In this document: piece after piece, positions 23,290 through 31,716 of the stretch | How positions within the stretch are numbered: position 1 is the first letter of the stretch | Layout: each line of letters starts with the position of its first letter | DNA from: a virus | Reading direction: 5' to 3' (one strand) | DNA: 47,155 nt | IMG/VR virus record: IMGVR_UViG_3300036766_000934 | Span: 1-47,155 of that record | Notes under the pieces: generated by a model | The model's database searches: none | What the model was told of the DNA's origin: nothing | Seen by the model: only the letters and a program-made list of their open reading frames with translations | Position numbers and translations under genes: made by a program

Positions 23290-23972
23290 CAGTAGACGAA
23301 CCCCTGTGACGCCGTGGTCGGGTTCCAGAGACCGGCGGCTTTGGTCGGCATAGAGAACGGAGACACCCCGCCCCCGCCCGCGAAGCCGGTCGCGTTGCCG
23401 GCAAAGGTCAGCAGGTCGCCAAGCCCGGACGGCGGCCGCCATGCGTTGTTGTAGTTGACCTGCTGCTCGAGGTTGCCAACCTGCGCGCTGTTGCGCGACA
23501 GGTCGTTGATTACGCCGAGGTTCAAGCCAGCATCGTTCAACGCCGCACGATTGGCGACGCCGTAATTGTCCCATCCGGTAAGGTCGGCGAGATTTCCGGT
23601 GCGTTCCGTGTTTCTCGCGAACACGTCGGCGATCTTCTTCACCTCCGCCCCCTTAGTGTAATCGCTCGCAAGGTTCGTGCCGATCGTGCCGACGTCAGCC
23701 ATCGTCGGTGCATTGCCGGAGAACAGCACGCCGGCGTCGGTTTGACCGCCCGCAAGCCGGGCCGCTTGCGCGTCCGGGGCGAAGCCGCCGACCGAAGTGT
23801 CGAAGATGGCCCCCGTCTGTCCCTGGTAGCCGTGCTGGCGCGCGACCTCGGCGGTGGTCGCGGCGTTGCGCGCATTGATCATGCGTTTCGTGTTGGCGGC
23901 GTTCTCCGAACCGGAGACCACTTGACCGGCGGCGCCGAGACCAAGACCGAGGATGGTGAGTGGATCACACAT
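23289..23972 (-). CDS. Internal virion protein candidate with membrane-active N-terminus
   Basis: 227 residues from ATG 23972. MCDPLTILGLGLGAAGQVVSG followed by NAANTKRMINARNAATTAEV resembles the N-terminal segment of gp14-like internal virion proteins, which insert in the outer membrane in T7. The rest is Gly/Asn/Ala-rich helical sequence. It shares one base with both neighbours' coding frames, so the group is co-translated. Confidence 0.6.
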   Translation of the reverse strand: MCDPLTILGLGLGAAGQVVSGSENAANTKRMINARNAATTAEVARQHGYQGQTGAIFDTSVGGFAPDAQAARLAGGQTDAGVLFSGNAPTMADVGTIGTNLASDYTKGAEVKKIADVFARNTERTGNLADLTGWDNYGVANRAALNDAGLNLGVINDLSRNSAQVGNLEQQVNYNNAWRPPSGLGDLLTFAGNATGFAGGGGVSPFSMPTKAAGLWNPTTASQGFVY

Positions 23973-24592
23973 CAGTTCACCGAATTCCGGCCGGAACTCG
24001 TCCCGCCGTAGTAGCCTGGCTGGATTTGCTGCCAGTACTGCATCGGAATCTGGTTGCCGGCTCCGGCCTGGTAAGCGCCGTAGGAATTGATGACGCCGGC
24101 GAAAAGATCGGCGAGCGGGCTGTAGACCGGCGGCGTCATCAGCGCGCCGACGCTGCCGGCGGCGCCCTGCGCGGCGAGCGTCGGGTCGGCCGAGACGGTG
24201 TTCTGATTGTAGAGGGTGTGCTTGTTCTGCTCGACGTTGCTGCGAAGACCGGCCGTGGCAGCATTGGCGTTCGACGCCAGTTCGTCGCGCCGCTGACCGA
24301 GCTGGTCGATCAGATCGGCGAAACGCGTCTGACCGGGAGTGCTGTTGAGCGTGCCCTTGCGCGCGAGGTCGTAGCGGAGATCGCGTTTGGTGGTGCCAAA
24401 CTGCTTGTCGATCTGCGGGTTGTAATAGCCGAGATAGTCGTTCTGGTACTTCTGAAAAAACGCCGGATCGAAGGCGGAGAATGCCGTGTCGATCTTGCCT
24501 TGCCCGGTCAGGATGTTGGCTTGTCGAGCTTGTTCCTCCTGACGGGCGATCTCCGCCGAATGATCGACGGGGGGCATACTTGGGCCACACAT
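23972..24592 (-). CDS. Internal virion protein, gp14-like position
   Basis: 206 residues from ATG 24592. It begins MCGPSMPPVDHSAEIARQEEQARQ and continues with a helical, Gln-rich body (QIDKQFGTTKRDLRYDLARKG). The final 60 residues are Tyr/Gln/Gly-rich. Similar proteins sit directly after the nozzle and gp13 genes in temperate podophages I remember. It is the first gene after a 217-base gap that holds a hairpin and repeats. Confidence 0.55.
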   Translation of the reverse strand: MCGPSMPPVDHSAEIARQEEQARQANILTGQGKIDTAFSAFDPAFFQKYQNDYLGYYNPQIDKQFGTTKRDLRYDLARKGTLNSTPGQTRFADLIDQLGQRRDELASNANAATAGLRSNVEQNKHTLYNQNTVSADPTLAAQGAAGSVGALMTPPVYSPLADLFAGVINSYGAYQAGAGNQIPMQYWQQIQPGYYGGTSSGRNSVN

Positions 24593-24668
24593 CTGCGAGG
24601 GAATTCAAACGTCAGGGGGCCGGAACGGCGACCTCCGGCAGATACGACCAGTTTGGCCAGTGTAGATG

Positions 24669-24686
24669 GGTTTGTCTGGTTTGTCT
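24669..24686. repeat. Tandem 9-base repeat GGTTTGTCT in a late intergenic region
   Basis: Two adjacent copies of GGTTTGTCT, the second running into TTGTCTAATC. The element recalls the TGTCT half of the dispersed motif. On the minus strand TTAGAC and TACACT, 18 bases apart, could be a promoter for the leftward internal virion genes. The gap 24593-24809 contains no gene I can support. Confidence 0.35.
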
Positions 24687-24699
24687 AATCGACGAAATC

Positions 24700-24725
24700 G
24701 GCCGGGAAAGCGTCCTTTCCCGGCC
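24700..24725. terminator. Strong 11-base-pair hairpin, terminator candidate
   Basis: GGCCGGGAAAG-CGTC-CTTTCCCGGCC is a perfect stem between the gp13-like gene and the next structural gene. It lacks a clear T run on either side, so it may be a leaky terminator or a processing/stability hairpin that sets the ratio of tail to internal proteins. Confidence 0.55.
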
Positions 24726-24806
24726 TTAACGGAGGTCCGTGCACCGGGGCGTTTAACTCTTGCACCCGCCGTTAATCAAACAACCAGGCCGCTCCGAAGC
24801 AAAAAC

Positions 24807-24821
24807 TGTCTAAACTTGTGC
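24807..24821 (+). promoter_or_regulatory. Exact copy of GTCTRA-N3-TGTGC at a gene end
   Basis: TGTCTAAACTTGTGC on the plus strand, overlapping the last codons and stop of the leftward gp13-like gene. It matches the copies at 38801 and 41840 most closely (TGTCTAAAGTTGTG) but points rightwards, against the direction of transcription. Confidence 0.4.
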
Positions 24822-25214
24822 CTTCGTCTTGTCAAGCACGAACCGGTCCTCCTCCGGCGTTCCCCCGAGCAGCCGCATCCACTTCTGAATGTCGGGATTC
24901 GGCGAACTGGCCTCGATCCGCGTCGCCCCTAAATCGTTGAAAAGCAAAGGAATTAAGGTCTCCCTGGCGAAGCGCGTGACGAGCGCGAACACCTTTCGAA
25001 AGTCCGCGGTGTGGAAGCAGTAAGCGTGCCAGACGCCAGGTGCGTCCTCTTCGACCCCGAATACCGCTACAGGGACGTCCGCCCACGCCACCCACACCAG
25101 TTCCGGCCGCGCCATCACGAGACGGGTGATCTCGACCGGGTCGCCGATTTCATTAACAGCTCGTTGTCTGACGTACAGAACCGTGTCCCACGTCGGTTCC
25201 GCGAGATGCATCAC
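24810..25214 (-). CDS. gp13-like internal protein with a GNAT-type fold
   Basis: 134 residues from ATG 25214 (or ATG 25211). A run of beta strands and helices (WVAWADVPVAVFGV, GVWHAYCFHTADFRK, NDLGATRIEASSPNPDIQKWMRLLGG) follows the acetyltransferase-like pattern of the T7 gp13 family encoded after tail tubular protein B. Its start overlaps the stop of the nozzle gene, so the pair is co-expressed, as in T7-like phages. Enzymatic activity is not implied. Confidence 0.65.
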   Translation of the reverse strand: MMHLAEPTWDTVLYVRQRAVNEIGDPVEITRLVMARPELVWVAWADVPVAVFGVEEDAPGVWHAYCFHTADFRKVFALVTRFARETLIPLLFNDLGATRIEASSPNPDIQKWMRLLGGTPEEDRFVLDKTKAQV

Positions 25215-28015
25215 TCGTCCTCTTTCCGATAATGGATTTGCACCGACGAAATCCCCGCCGATCCAGCCCGCTCGCAGAGCAGCTTCAGGGCGATAACGGT
25301 GGTGTTGCCGGACAGGTTGACGTCGAGTTCGTTGAACGTGGTCTTGACCACCGTTCCGATGTTGATGGTGCGCTCCTCGTTGTTCGGATCGTACAGAACC
25401 TCAACCTGCCAACTGTTGAAGCACGAGATGTCGAACCCGTTGAATTCCTTGAACGTCGCCGGCGTGCCGGCGGACAAGAACGGCAGCTCGACCAAGCAGG
25501 ACGATTCCCCCTCCCCCGGATATTCATTGCCAGAAAGACCGCCATAAAGAAATATTGTGTCGCCTGCGCGCACGAACATTTTCTTCTGCGCTCGAGCGAA
25601 CGCTTCGATCGTGTCGCTGCCGAATTCGGTCGGCTCGTAGTACGACCACGCTGAAACCTTGGAGCCGGGGAAAAATGACAGGATAAAAATGGTCCCGCCG
25701 GCGGCCATCCACAGCCGACCGTCCTGCGGCTCGATAGCGCCGATGGCATCGAGCAATGTTTGCGGGGCCAGTTCCGCCAGACGCTCCTTCACAAAATCGT
25801 CGATCGCGTTGCCTACGTCCGAAATGAACGGCGCGTTCGACGCATCGCGAGCACGCAACGACCTGATGCCGGACGTGTCGATGTAGAACACGTCGTTATT
25901 GCCGTAGCGGACGACCGCGGCGGGCGACCCGGTGCCGGTGTTGTCGAGCGTGTCCGTAAGGGCAAAGTTGGCGGGGTCCGGGTCCAGAAACCATAGCGTG
26001 ATGAACGACGCGCTGATGACTGCCGCAAGGTTCTGGTAGCGCGTCGCGACCACGAGATTGTCAGTTCCCTCGGTCTCCTGCGCCATGTCGAGGAAGCCGG
26101 CGTCTGCACCTACCGTAACGTTGTCGGGATCCCAAATCATCGCATCGGCAAGGCTACAGTACCGCCATAGCGTTCCCGCCGGCGACCACACCCGCTGCTT
26201 GTCGATGTAAAGGGACGTTCCCATCGCGCTCGACAGGCCGGTAACTAGGTAGTCGGTGTCGTTGACAGTGACGGTGAAGCTGTCCCCCGACTCGATTACG
26301 CCGGAGACCGTTACCTTCTTCACCTGAGCCACGGCCTCGGTGGCGTCGACACCGCCGGTAATCGTCGCGTCCGCCGTGACCGCAACGCTGCCGCCAACGG
26401 TGACGACGACTGTGTGCGTGTTAACGCTGTCGCCGGTGCCGGGGGCGGCTGCAAGCGTAACGACCGCGTCAACCGTACTCGCCGAGTACCCGTGAACAGC
26501 CGTGCCGTTGTTGACCTGCGTGGCGACACGGATGGCTGTGGCGGCGTTCGACGCGTTCCAGTCGACCGGCTCCGCGAGGATTTCAACATCGTTGACCTTG
26601 ATCGAACTGACGGTGTCGGTGCCGGGATTGAGTGTGCCGTCAGTGATTTCGATGTCGGCGGTCGCCAAAACCTCCACGACGCCCGCCACGTTTGCCACCA
26701 CGTTCGTATTGGCAATCGTTCCGCCAACCGTAACCGTGTCGATCGTAAATGCGGTCCCCGGAACGCGCGCCGTGATACGGACTTCCGCGCCAAACACCAG
26801 CGATTCTACGTCGGCATCGCCGGACAGCTTGACCGCAAGACGCGAAGCTGCCGCCTCGATCGTCACGGCCGCTGCCACCGCAGCATCCCAATCGATCACA
26901 CGAACGCCGTTGTAGAAATGGAAGATGTTGCCATCGTTGTATTCGACGACGACGTAAAGAAGCCCCTGGAACGACTTCACATCAAGGATTTTGACGAGGT
27001 CTGCGTGCAACCCCCCGGCCAACACCCCGGCGCCGAAAGACCCCTGCGCCATCGTTTCGGTAGTTGTGATGGTATTCCCAATCGTGCCGCCGGCTTTCGC
27101 CGTCAGCGTCATCGTGCCGTCGGCATTGTCTGTCGCGGAAACGTCTTCGTTAAGCGTCATCGCGGCGGCATAGTTGGTGCCCGCGGTCGCCCCAAGATTG
27201 ATGGCCGCCGTCAGATTGGCGATGCTTGCCAATCGGTCAGCGCCAATCTTGACGTTGCCGTTCACATTGGTAAGCGTGGTCTGGAAAGTGTAGACCTTGC
27301 CACCGATCGTAACCGTCTCGGTGTCGGCAGCATTCTGAGCAGCCGTGATGGTCAGCGTACCCGTCGCTTTTACCGTCGCGCCACCGGTCATCGTGGCCGC
27401 GGCAAACGACCCCTGCGCCAAAGTCTCTGTAGTATTGATGCCGTCGCCGCCCGAGCCACCCGCTTTGGCTGTGAGCGTCATTGTGCCGTCGCCGTTGTCG
27501 GTGGCGTAAGCGACAGTGTTTCGTGTCATCAGCATCGCGTAATCGGTGCCCGCTACCCCGCCAAGAGTGTTGATGGCAGCCGTCAGATTGGCAACACTTG
27601 CCAACCGGTTAGCACCGATGTGGACGTTGCCATCAACATTGGTGAGCGTGGTCTGAAACGTGTAGACCTTCGCGCCGATCGTCACCGTCTCGGTGTTGGC
27701 GGCGTTCTGACCGCTCACGATGGTAAACGTGCCGCTTGCGTGGCCGGGCTGAAGCCGCTGGTACTGCACCCCGACAGGAGTGGTCGCGGCCAAATCATCC
27801 GAGCCAAACACATAAAGCTGACCACGGAGAGACGCGAGACCACGGGTGCCGGCGGAAAGCGTGAAGATCGACGAGAACTTCTTGCGGCGCTCGATGTCGC
27901 CGCCGCGGGTGATGTGCCCGTCCTTCAGTGTCCAGAGCGCGCCAGGAGTCCCCGCCACCCGCTTACGGGTGCGGTTCATGCCGGGGCGAAAATCGTCGAT
28001 GCTGATGTAGGCCAA
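25211..28015 (-). CDS. Tail tubular protein B (nozzle), enlarged by repeated domains
   Basis: 934 residues from ATG 28015, longer than T7 gp12 (about 790). The N-terminus reads ISIDDFRPGMNRTRKRVAGTPGALWTLKDGHI, and the C-terminal third (from about 600, DKQRVWSPAGTLWRYCS to VDPDPANF-like NAFALTD and WSYYEP) has the nozzle beta-propeller look. Residues about 95-335 are a tandem duplication of a beta-rich domain, and 380-580 add two further valine/threonine-rich beta domains. It forms the tip of the short tail and channels DNA. It follows tail tubular protein A. Confidence 0.82.
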   Translation of the reverse strand: MAYISIDDFRPGMNRTRKRVAGTPGALWTLKDGHITRGGDIERRKKFSSIFTLSAGTRGLASLRGQLYVFGSDDLAATTPVGVQYQRLQPGHASGTFTIVSGQNAANTETVTIGAKVYTFQTTLTNVDGNVHIGANRLASVANLTAAINTLGGVAGTDYAMLMTRNTVAYATDNGDGTMTLTAKAGGSGGDGINTTETLAQGSFAAATMTGGATVKATGTLTITAAQNAADTETVTIGGKVYTFQTTLTNVNGNVKIGADRLASIANLTAAINLGATAGTNYAAAMTLNEDVSATDNADGTMTLTAKAGGTIGNTITTTETMAQGSFGAGVLAGGLHADLVKILDVKSFQGLLYVVVEYNDGNIFHFYNGVRVIDWDAAVAAAVTIEAAASRLAVKLSGDADVESLVFGAEVRITARVPGTAFTIDTVTVGGTIANTNVVANVAGVVEVLATADIEITDGTLNPGTDTVSSIKVNDVEILAEPVDWNASNAATAIRVATQVNNGTAVHGYSASTVDAVVTLAAAPGTGDSVNTHTVVVTVGGSVAVTADATITGGVDATEAVAQVKKVTVSGVIESGDSFTVTVNDTDYLVTGLSSAMGTSLYIDKQRVWSPAGTLWRYCSLADAMIWDPDNVTVGADAGFLDMAQETEGTDNLVVATRYQNLAAVISASFITLWFLDPDPANFALTDTLDNTGTGSPAAVVRYGNNDVFYIDTSGIRSLRARDASNAPFISDVGNAIDDFVKERLAELAPQTLLDAIGAIEPQDGRLWMAAGGTIFILSFFPGSKVSAWSYYEPTEFGSDTIEAFARAQKKMFVRAGDTIFLYGGLSGNEYPGEGESSCLVELPFLSAGTPATFKEFNGFDISCFNSWQVEVLYDPNNEERTINIGTVVKTTFNELDVNLSGNTTVIALKLLCERAGSAGISSVQIHYRKEDE
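27011..27733 (-). repeat. In-frame tandem duplication inside the nozzle gene
   Basis: Two units of about 117 residues (residues 95-212 and 219-335), period about 124 codons. Both contain TETVTIG.KVYTFQTTLTNV, then GNV.IGA.RLAS.ANLTAAIN, DGTMTLTAKAGG and TTET.AQGSF. Identity between the units is high, also at DNA level, indicating a fairly recent duplication or recombination-driven exchange of the domain. Confidence 0.8.
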
Positions 28016-28021
28016 GGGGGT

Positions 28022-28717
28022 CTAGCGCCCCGATACGCGAACCACCGCACCGCGACGCAAGCCGTGATCAACGGCGCCAAGCCCGATACGCACAAACCCG
28101 GAGGCGCCCTGCGAACGACCCTTGACGCGGACCAGCCGGGCAGCGAGCGCGATCTGCTTTTCCAGCTTGGTCTCCTTGTTCGTCTCGAGCGAGATCGCCG
28201 CGGTCAGGACAACAATGTTGTCGTCGAGCCTGCAAAGATCGGCGTCATCGACAAGCTGCTGGAACTTGGTGATGCCGACGAACTGAAGCGCCTGCGTGTT
28301 GCTCGCCGGGATCGGCCAGACCTCGATCATTTCTTTTGTGGTTTGCCACCGCACGTCCCACTTGGACACCGGGTCGCCGCGGACGTCGGCCTCGGAATCA
28401 TACTCCGCGTATTCCTCGAAATCGATGCCGCGAGTGATCGGGATGGGAAGACTGCTCTGCCAGACGACGACCTTTTCCAGACGATCGAAATCCATGTCGT
28501 CGGGGAAGTCGTAGTACCGCTCGCCGGCGGACAATGTGATGCGCGCGAATACCTGGCGAAGGTGCGGCCAGTCGTACTCGTCGTAAAGGGATTCGTACGC
28601 GCGACCGATCGCCTGCTGGATCGACGGCAGGTCGGCCGCGCGGACGCCGGGATCGTTGTTCCGGCGGAGCTCGGCGCGAACGTCGGAAATCAGTTGGGTA
28701 AACTGTTTTCTGCGCAA
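28022..28717 (-). CDS. Tail tubular protein A (adaptor)
   Basis: 231 residues from TTG 28717, giving a start with FTQLISDVRAELRRN. The body matches the gp11-type adaptor: DLPSIQQAIGRAYESLYDEYDWPHLR, FARITLSAGERYYDFPDDMDFDRLEKVV and KWDVRWQTTKEMIEVWPIP. It joins the portal to the nozzle. A longer frame to 28819 lies inside the preceding gene and is rejected; there is no strong ribosome site, and the start codon comes one base after the upstream stop. Confidence 0.85.
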   Translation of the reverse strand: MRRKQFTQLISDVRAELRRNNDPGVRAADLPSIQQAIGRAYESLYDEYDWPHLRQVFARITLSAGERYYDFPDDMDFDRLEKVVVWQSSLPIPITRGIDFEEYAEYDSEADVRGDPVSKWDVRWQTTKEMIEVWPIPASNTQALQFVGITKFQQLVDDADLCRLDDNIVVLTAAISLETNKETKLEKQIALAARLVRVKGRSQGASGFVRIGLGAVDHGLRRGAVVRVSGR

Positions 28718-28718
28718 A

Positions 28719-29081
28719 CTAGTCCACCAGTGCGGTCTTCTCGACCTTCGTGCGCACCGGCTTCGCCGACGCGTCGGGGACTTCGTCGGGGAGCCGTTGC
28801 GGCAGATCCGCCGTGTCATGCCCGAACATGCCGCGCAGCATGTCCATCCGCGGCTTCAGCGCCTCGGCGGTGAGGGTGTTGATGTTGGCATAAATGCCGT
28901 AGAGGCGCTGCCGCTCCTGCAGATGAGGGCGCTGTTCCTCGCCGACCGGCGCGATGTTGACCACGGCGTCCTCGCCGTGAAGGGCGCGAAGGATCATTAC
29001 CTCGGCTGCGGTGATCGAGTGTTTGTTGACCTCGTTGGCGACCGAGCCGTTGAGGCGGACTTTTGCATCATAAAGTTGCAT
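28719..29081 (-). CDS. Hypothetical structural-region protein
   Basis: 120 residues from ATG 29081. It contains a start reading MQLYDAKVRLNGSVANEVNK and an ITAAEVMILRALHGEDAV stretch, and a Pro/Lys-rich C-terminus. Proteins with this start are common between capsid and tail tubular A genes of podophages, and I recall no firm function. The start lies 14 bases inside the HNH gene, suggesting that the endonuclease gene was inserted next to it. Confidence 0.6.
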   Translation of the reverse strand: MQLYDAKVRLNGSVANEVNKHSITAAEVMILRALHGEDAVVNIAPVGEEQRPHLQERQRLYGIYANINTLTAEALKPRMDMLRGMFGHDTADLPQRLPDEVPDASAKPVRTKVEKTALVD

Positions 29082-29427
29082 GGTTGGTACCCTGTTTTTG
29101 TCCGGCTATGTAATCCGCCGCCGTTTGAAGAAGTTCCGTATCGTCTTTGAAACGACCAAGTCCAAGATTGCAATCGCTACAAAGTAAACCCCGCACCCTG
29201 CCGGTTGCGTGGCAATGATCGACATGAAATCTACCGCGTCCGCCAGGAGTATCTGTTCGACAAATCGCGCATTTACCGCCCTGCCTTTCCAGCATCGCGT
29301 CTATCTGCGCGATAGTCAGGCCAAATTTACGCCGCATGTGACCCGCACGCGCCAGCACGCGATACTTGTCGATGTTGGCGGAATAATACTCGGCCGCGTA
29401 CCGCGCCTTGGTGCTCTCTTGGGACAT
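29068..29427 (-). CDS. HNH endonuclease VII-like homing endonuclease
   Basis: 119 residues from ATG 29427. The zinc-binding HNH of the recombination endonuclease VII group is clear: KCAICRT, then FHVDHCHATGRVRGLLCSDCNLGLG with the DH of the active site and Cys pairs. The 50-residue N-terminus is helical and basic (MRRKFGLTIAQIDAML). Free-standing enzymes like this spread by cutting phage DNA lacking them. A second relative lies between portal and terminase genes. Confidence 0.85.
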   Translation of the reverse strand: MSQESTKARYAAEYYSANIDKYRVLARAGHMRRKFGLTIAQIDAMLERQGGKCAICRTDTPGGRGRFHVDHCHATGRVRGLLCSDCNLGLGRFKDDTELLQTAADYIAGQKQGTNHATL

Positions 29428-29430
29428 TCT

Positions 29431-29514
29431 TCAGGAAGTATATTCCATGAGGAGCGGCCAGACCCACTTTCCGAAGGCTATTCCAGCCACGAAACCAACT
29501 GCGAAAGCTACCAT
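29431..29514 (-). CDS. 27-residue membrane peptide
   Basis: MVAFAVGFVAGIAFGKWVW and PLLMEYTS, a single hydrophobic helix with GxxxG spacing. It lies between the decoration-protein gene and the HNH gene. No clear ribosome site precedes it. Such peptides occur at this place in podophages and are sometimes holin-like; here the evidence is only composition and position. Confidence 0.35.
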   Translation of the reverse strand: MVAFAVGFVAGIAFGKWVWPLLMEYTS

Positions 29515-29558
29515 CAGACACCATCCGTAACTGCGACGCCGATATTGACGTCTTGGGA

Positions 29559-29583
29559 AGAAGCGGGCTTGTGACCCGCTTCT
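29559..29583. terminator. Hairpin after the decoration-protein gene
   Basis: AGAAGCGGG-CTTGTGA-CCCGCTTCT, nine base pairs, 14 bases beyond the stop of the leftward decoration-like gene; on the minus strand it is followed by TTCC, a weak T tract. It probably attenuates transcription after the highly expressed capsid genes. Confidence 0.6.
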
Positions 29584-29596
29584 CAGTTGTTCGTTA

Positions 29597-30643
29597 TTAG
29601 CTCGGCAGGAGCGGGATCGTGTACCAGGTGGTCGTGTCGATCGCGACGAAAATGGCGGGGATGAGACCCGACGCCAAATTCATCACGGTATCCGCGCCGA
29701 GCGCATTTATGGCATCGCCCGAGAACGGGTAAATCTTCGCGATACCATTAGTCGTACCCTTGACGATGACGACCGAGCCAGCGGTGGCCGCAGGAAGTTT
29801 CCAGCCAAGAGCATTGTTCGCGCCGGTAATGACAGTGAAACCAGCCACGAGAGCCGCCGCATCACTTTGCTGCGACCCTGCACCGGCCACCGGAGTCTGA
29901 ATCGGGATTCGGAACATCGTTGTGAACTGCTCGATGCCGGCGTGCGTTTCCGCGCCCGAATGAGTCTCGATACCAGAGTGCGTTTCCGCACCCGAGTGGG
30001 TCTCGATGCCAGCGTGGGTCTCAGCGCCAGAGTGGGTTTCCGCACCCGAGTGAGTCTCGACGCCCGCGTGTGTTTCAGCGCCCGAATGTGTCTCAACACC
30101 GGAATGCGTCTCGGCACCGGAATGCGTCTCGGCACCGGTGTGAACGTGCGCTTCGGCAGTCGTCTTGACGCCGGTGACGGTCTGAGCCGTCGCCAGGGTC
30201 ATCAAAGTGTCGGTACCGCCAAGCACCGGGATATGCAGATCGCGATTTCCGGTCTCGTTGCCAGGCAGAATCCTGACGGCGTGGGAGTCGTTGGAGTCCG
30301 ACAGACTGAGATCGCCGGTGACGAGAACGTCGCCTTCGAACTCGGTGTTATCGGCTACCGAAGCATCAAACACCGCCTCCACCAGCGAGACCTTGACCAC
30401 CGAACCAGCGGGGATCGTGGTGGACGCTTGATAGACGATGTGGATGTCGTCGCCGGTGTCGTCGAACGTCAGCAAGAATGAGCCGGCGCCTTGCAGATAA
30501 AGACGCTGATGCGCCTCTACCCACATTGTTGCACCGGTGGATCGATACGACGCCGCCGTTTTGCCCGATGCGTAATCGATCCCGATAGTGCCGTTGTCCG
30601 CAACTGCCGCCGCGGGAGCGAGTTCGTAGATTTCTGTGCTCAT
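29597..30643 (-). CDS. Capsid decoration / head fibre-like protein with hexapeptide repeats
   Basis: 348 residues from ATG 30643. The N-terminal 150 residues are beta-rich (YRSTGATMWVEAHQRLYLQG, FLLTFDDTGDDIHIVYQ). Residues 168-239 are twelve hexapeptide units of the type H-S/A-G-A/V/I-E-T. The C-terminal 100 form another beta domain (GWKLPAATAGSVVIVKGTTNG) like those of head decoration or fibre proteins. Lying directly after the major capsid gene, it is probably a capsid-surface protein. The repeat resembles neither collagen nor a known heptad coiled coil. Confidence 0.65.
   Translation of the reverse strand: MSTEIYELAPAAAVADNGTIGIDYASGKTAASYRSTGATMWVEAHQRLYLQGAGSFLLTFDDTGDDIHIVYQASTTIPAGSVVKVSLVEAVFDASVADNTEFEGDVLVTGDLSLSDSNDSHAVRILPGNETGNRDLHIPVLGGTDTLMTLATAQTVTGVKTTAEAHVHTGAETHSGAETHSGVETHSGAETHAGVETHSGAETHSGAETHAGIETHSGAETHSGIETHSGAETHAGIEQFTTMFRIPIQTPVAGAGSQQSDAAALVAGFTVITGANNALGWKLPAATAGSVVIVKGTTNGIAKIYPFSGDAINALGADTVMNLASGLIPAIFVAIDTTTWYTIPLLPS
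29927..30142 (-). repeat. Twelve 18-base repeats coding HxGxET hexapeptides
   Basis: The array is exactly 216 bases, 12 units of 18. Position two is Ser or Ala (once Thr), position four is Ala, Val or Ile. Ala/Ile variants recur every second or third unit, indicating expansion by whole-unit duplication. The unit ends at IEQF. Confidence 0.85.
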
Positions 30644-30652
30644 TGTTCGCTC

Positions 30653-31699
30653 CTATGCGATCGAGTAGACGCCGTGGACGTTGCGCTTGTTGCAAACAAG
30701 CCCACCCATCCAGGTCTTCGCGCGGTAAAACACGTACTTGTTCTCGGGCCGCGCCGGGTTGTGACGTTTCATGTTTTCGCCGTCGATGACCTTCACCTTG
30801 ATGTGGCGCATGTCGAAGACGTGCAAGAACTTCGACCGGCCAAGGTCGTCGAGCGTCGGGTCATACTGAATGTTGTTGCCCTTGAACGAGATGTCGGCCA
30901 TGCCGGTGTCGGTCTTGCCCTTGGACATGAAACCGTCCATCGAATACGTGCCGGCAGAACGCAGTTCTTTCTCGAGGGCTTCGATGAGGTCGGAGCCGGC
31001 GAGCCACAGCTTCGGATTTCCGCCGTAGCGGCGAAGCTGGCGGTATTCCTTCTGCAGCTTGGTCGTCACGACCATGTTGGCCGGAGTGCCCGCGTTGAGG
31101 CCCAGCGACGCGCGGTTACGCCAGGCGGTGTTCGCCGACTGATCAACGCCGCCGACGACGGTTGCCGTGGTCGGATCATCGAGAATGATCGACGCGATGC
31201 CGGGGACCAGCTTCGGATCACTTGAGCCATCGGCCCAATACATTGCGTTGAAGCCGCGGTCGGTGCCCTCTTCGAGGTCGTCGAATTTGTCCTCGAGGAT
31301 GTTGACCAGAGCGGTGAGCTCGCGGTCAGAGTGCTCCGACGTGTTCTTGCCGGTGACGCTGTCCGTGACGGAAATGCCGTCGATCGCCAGCTCGTGCATC
31401 GAGAACTGGATACCGGCGTGAATCAGCTTCCACGGGTAATTGTAGCGCCGGGCGTTGACCGGGTTCGCGTAACCGACGGAGTCGTCGTTCACGAAGCCCT
31501 GAATACTGGTCGTGTAATCGAACTTGATGGGGCCGGACAGGGTATCCTTGCCGCCTGGGAAAGTGGATTCGGTCTCGCGCAGCGCCTTCAGAAACGGTTT
31601 GTCCTGTAGCGTCTGCGGCTCGACCTTGCGCCTATCGAGAAAGAATTCGAGTGTCGAATTCGCGATATTCTCGACTTCGGCAAGAGTGAAGTCTGCCAT
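30653..31699 (-). CDS. Major capsid protein
   Basis: 348 residues from ATG 31699. The protein is uniformly ordered with no signal or membrane segment. Typical capsid features are an N-terminal helix (DFTLAEVENIANSTLEFFL), an E-loop-like stretch with GPIKFDYTTSIQGFVNDDSVGY, PWKLIHAGIQFSMHEL, and near the end RHIKVKVIDGENMKRHNP and YRAKTWMGGLVCNKRNVHGV. The order scaffold then capsid then decoration supports the call. It belongs to the HK97-fold capsids of podophages with portal-scaffold-capsid order, by resemblance. Confidence 0.85.
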   Translation of the reverse strand: MADFTLAEVENIANSTLEFFLDRRKVEPQTLQDKPFLKALRETESTFPGGKDTLSGPIKFDYTTSIQGFVNDDSVGYANPVNARRYNYPWKLIHAGIQFSMHELAIDGISVTDSVTGKNTSEHSDRELTALVNILEDKFDDLEEGTDRGFNAMYWADGSSDPKLVPGIASIILDDPTTATVVGGVDQSANTAWRNRASLGLNAGTPANMVVTTKLQKEYRQLRRYGGNPKLWLAGSDLIEALEKELRSAGTYSMDGFMSKGKTDTGMADISFKGNNIQYDPTLDDLGRSKFLHVFDMRHIKVKVIDGENMKRHNPARPENKYVFYRAKTWMGGLVCNKRNVHGVYSIA

Positions 31700-31716
31700 T
31701 TACGTCCTCTGCGGGA

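Noticed and set aside
26414-28873. An 819-residue open frame on the plus strand
   Set aside because: It is antisense to tail tubular proteins A and B, is Arg/Asp/Val-rich without domain features, and arises from the GC-rich codon pattern of the repeated Thr/Val/Ala codons.
29927-30142. A CRISPR-like repeat array
   Set aside because: The repeats are 18 bases, contiguous, in frame and code for hexapeptides; no spacers.
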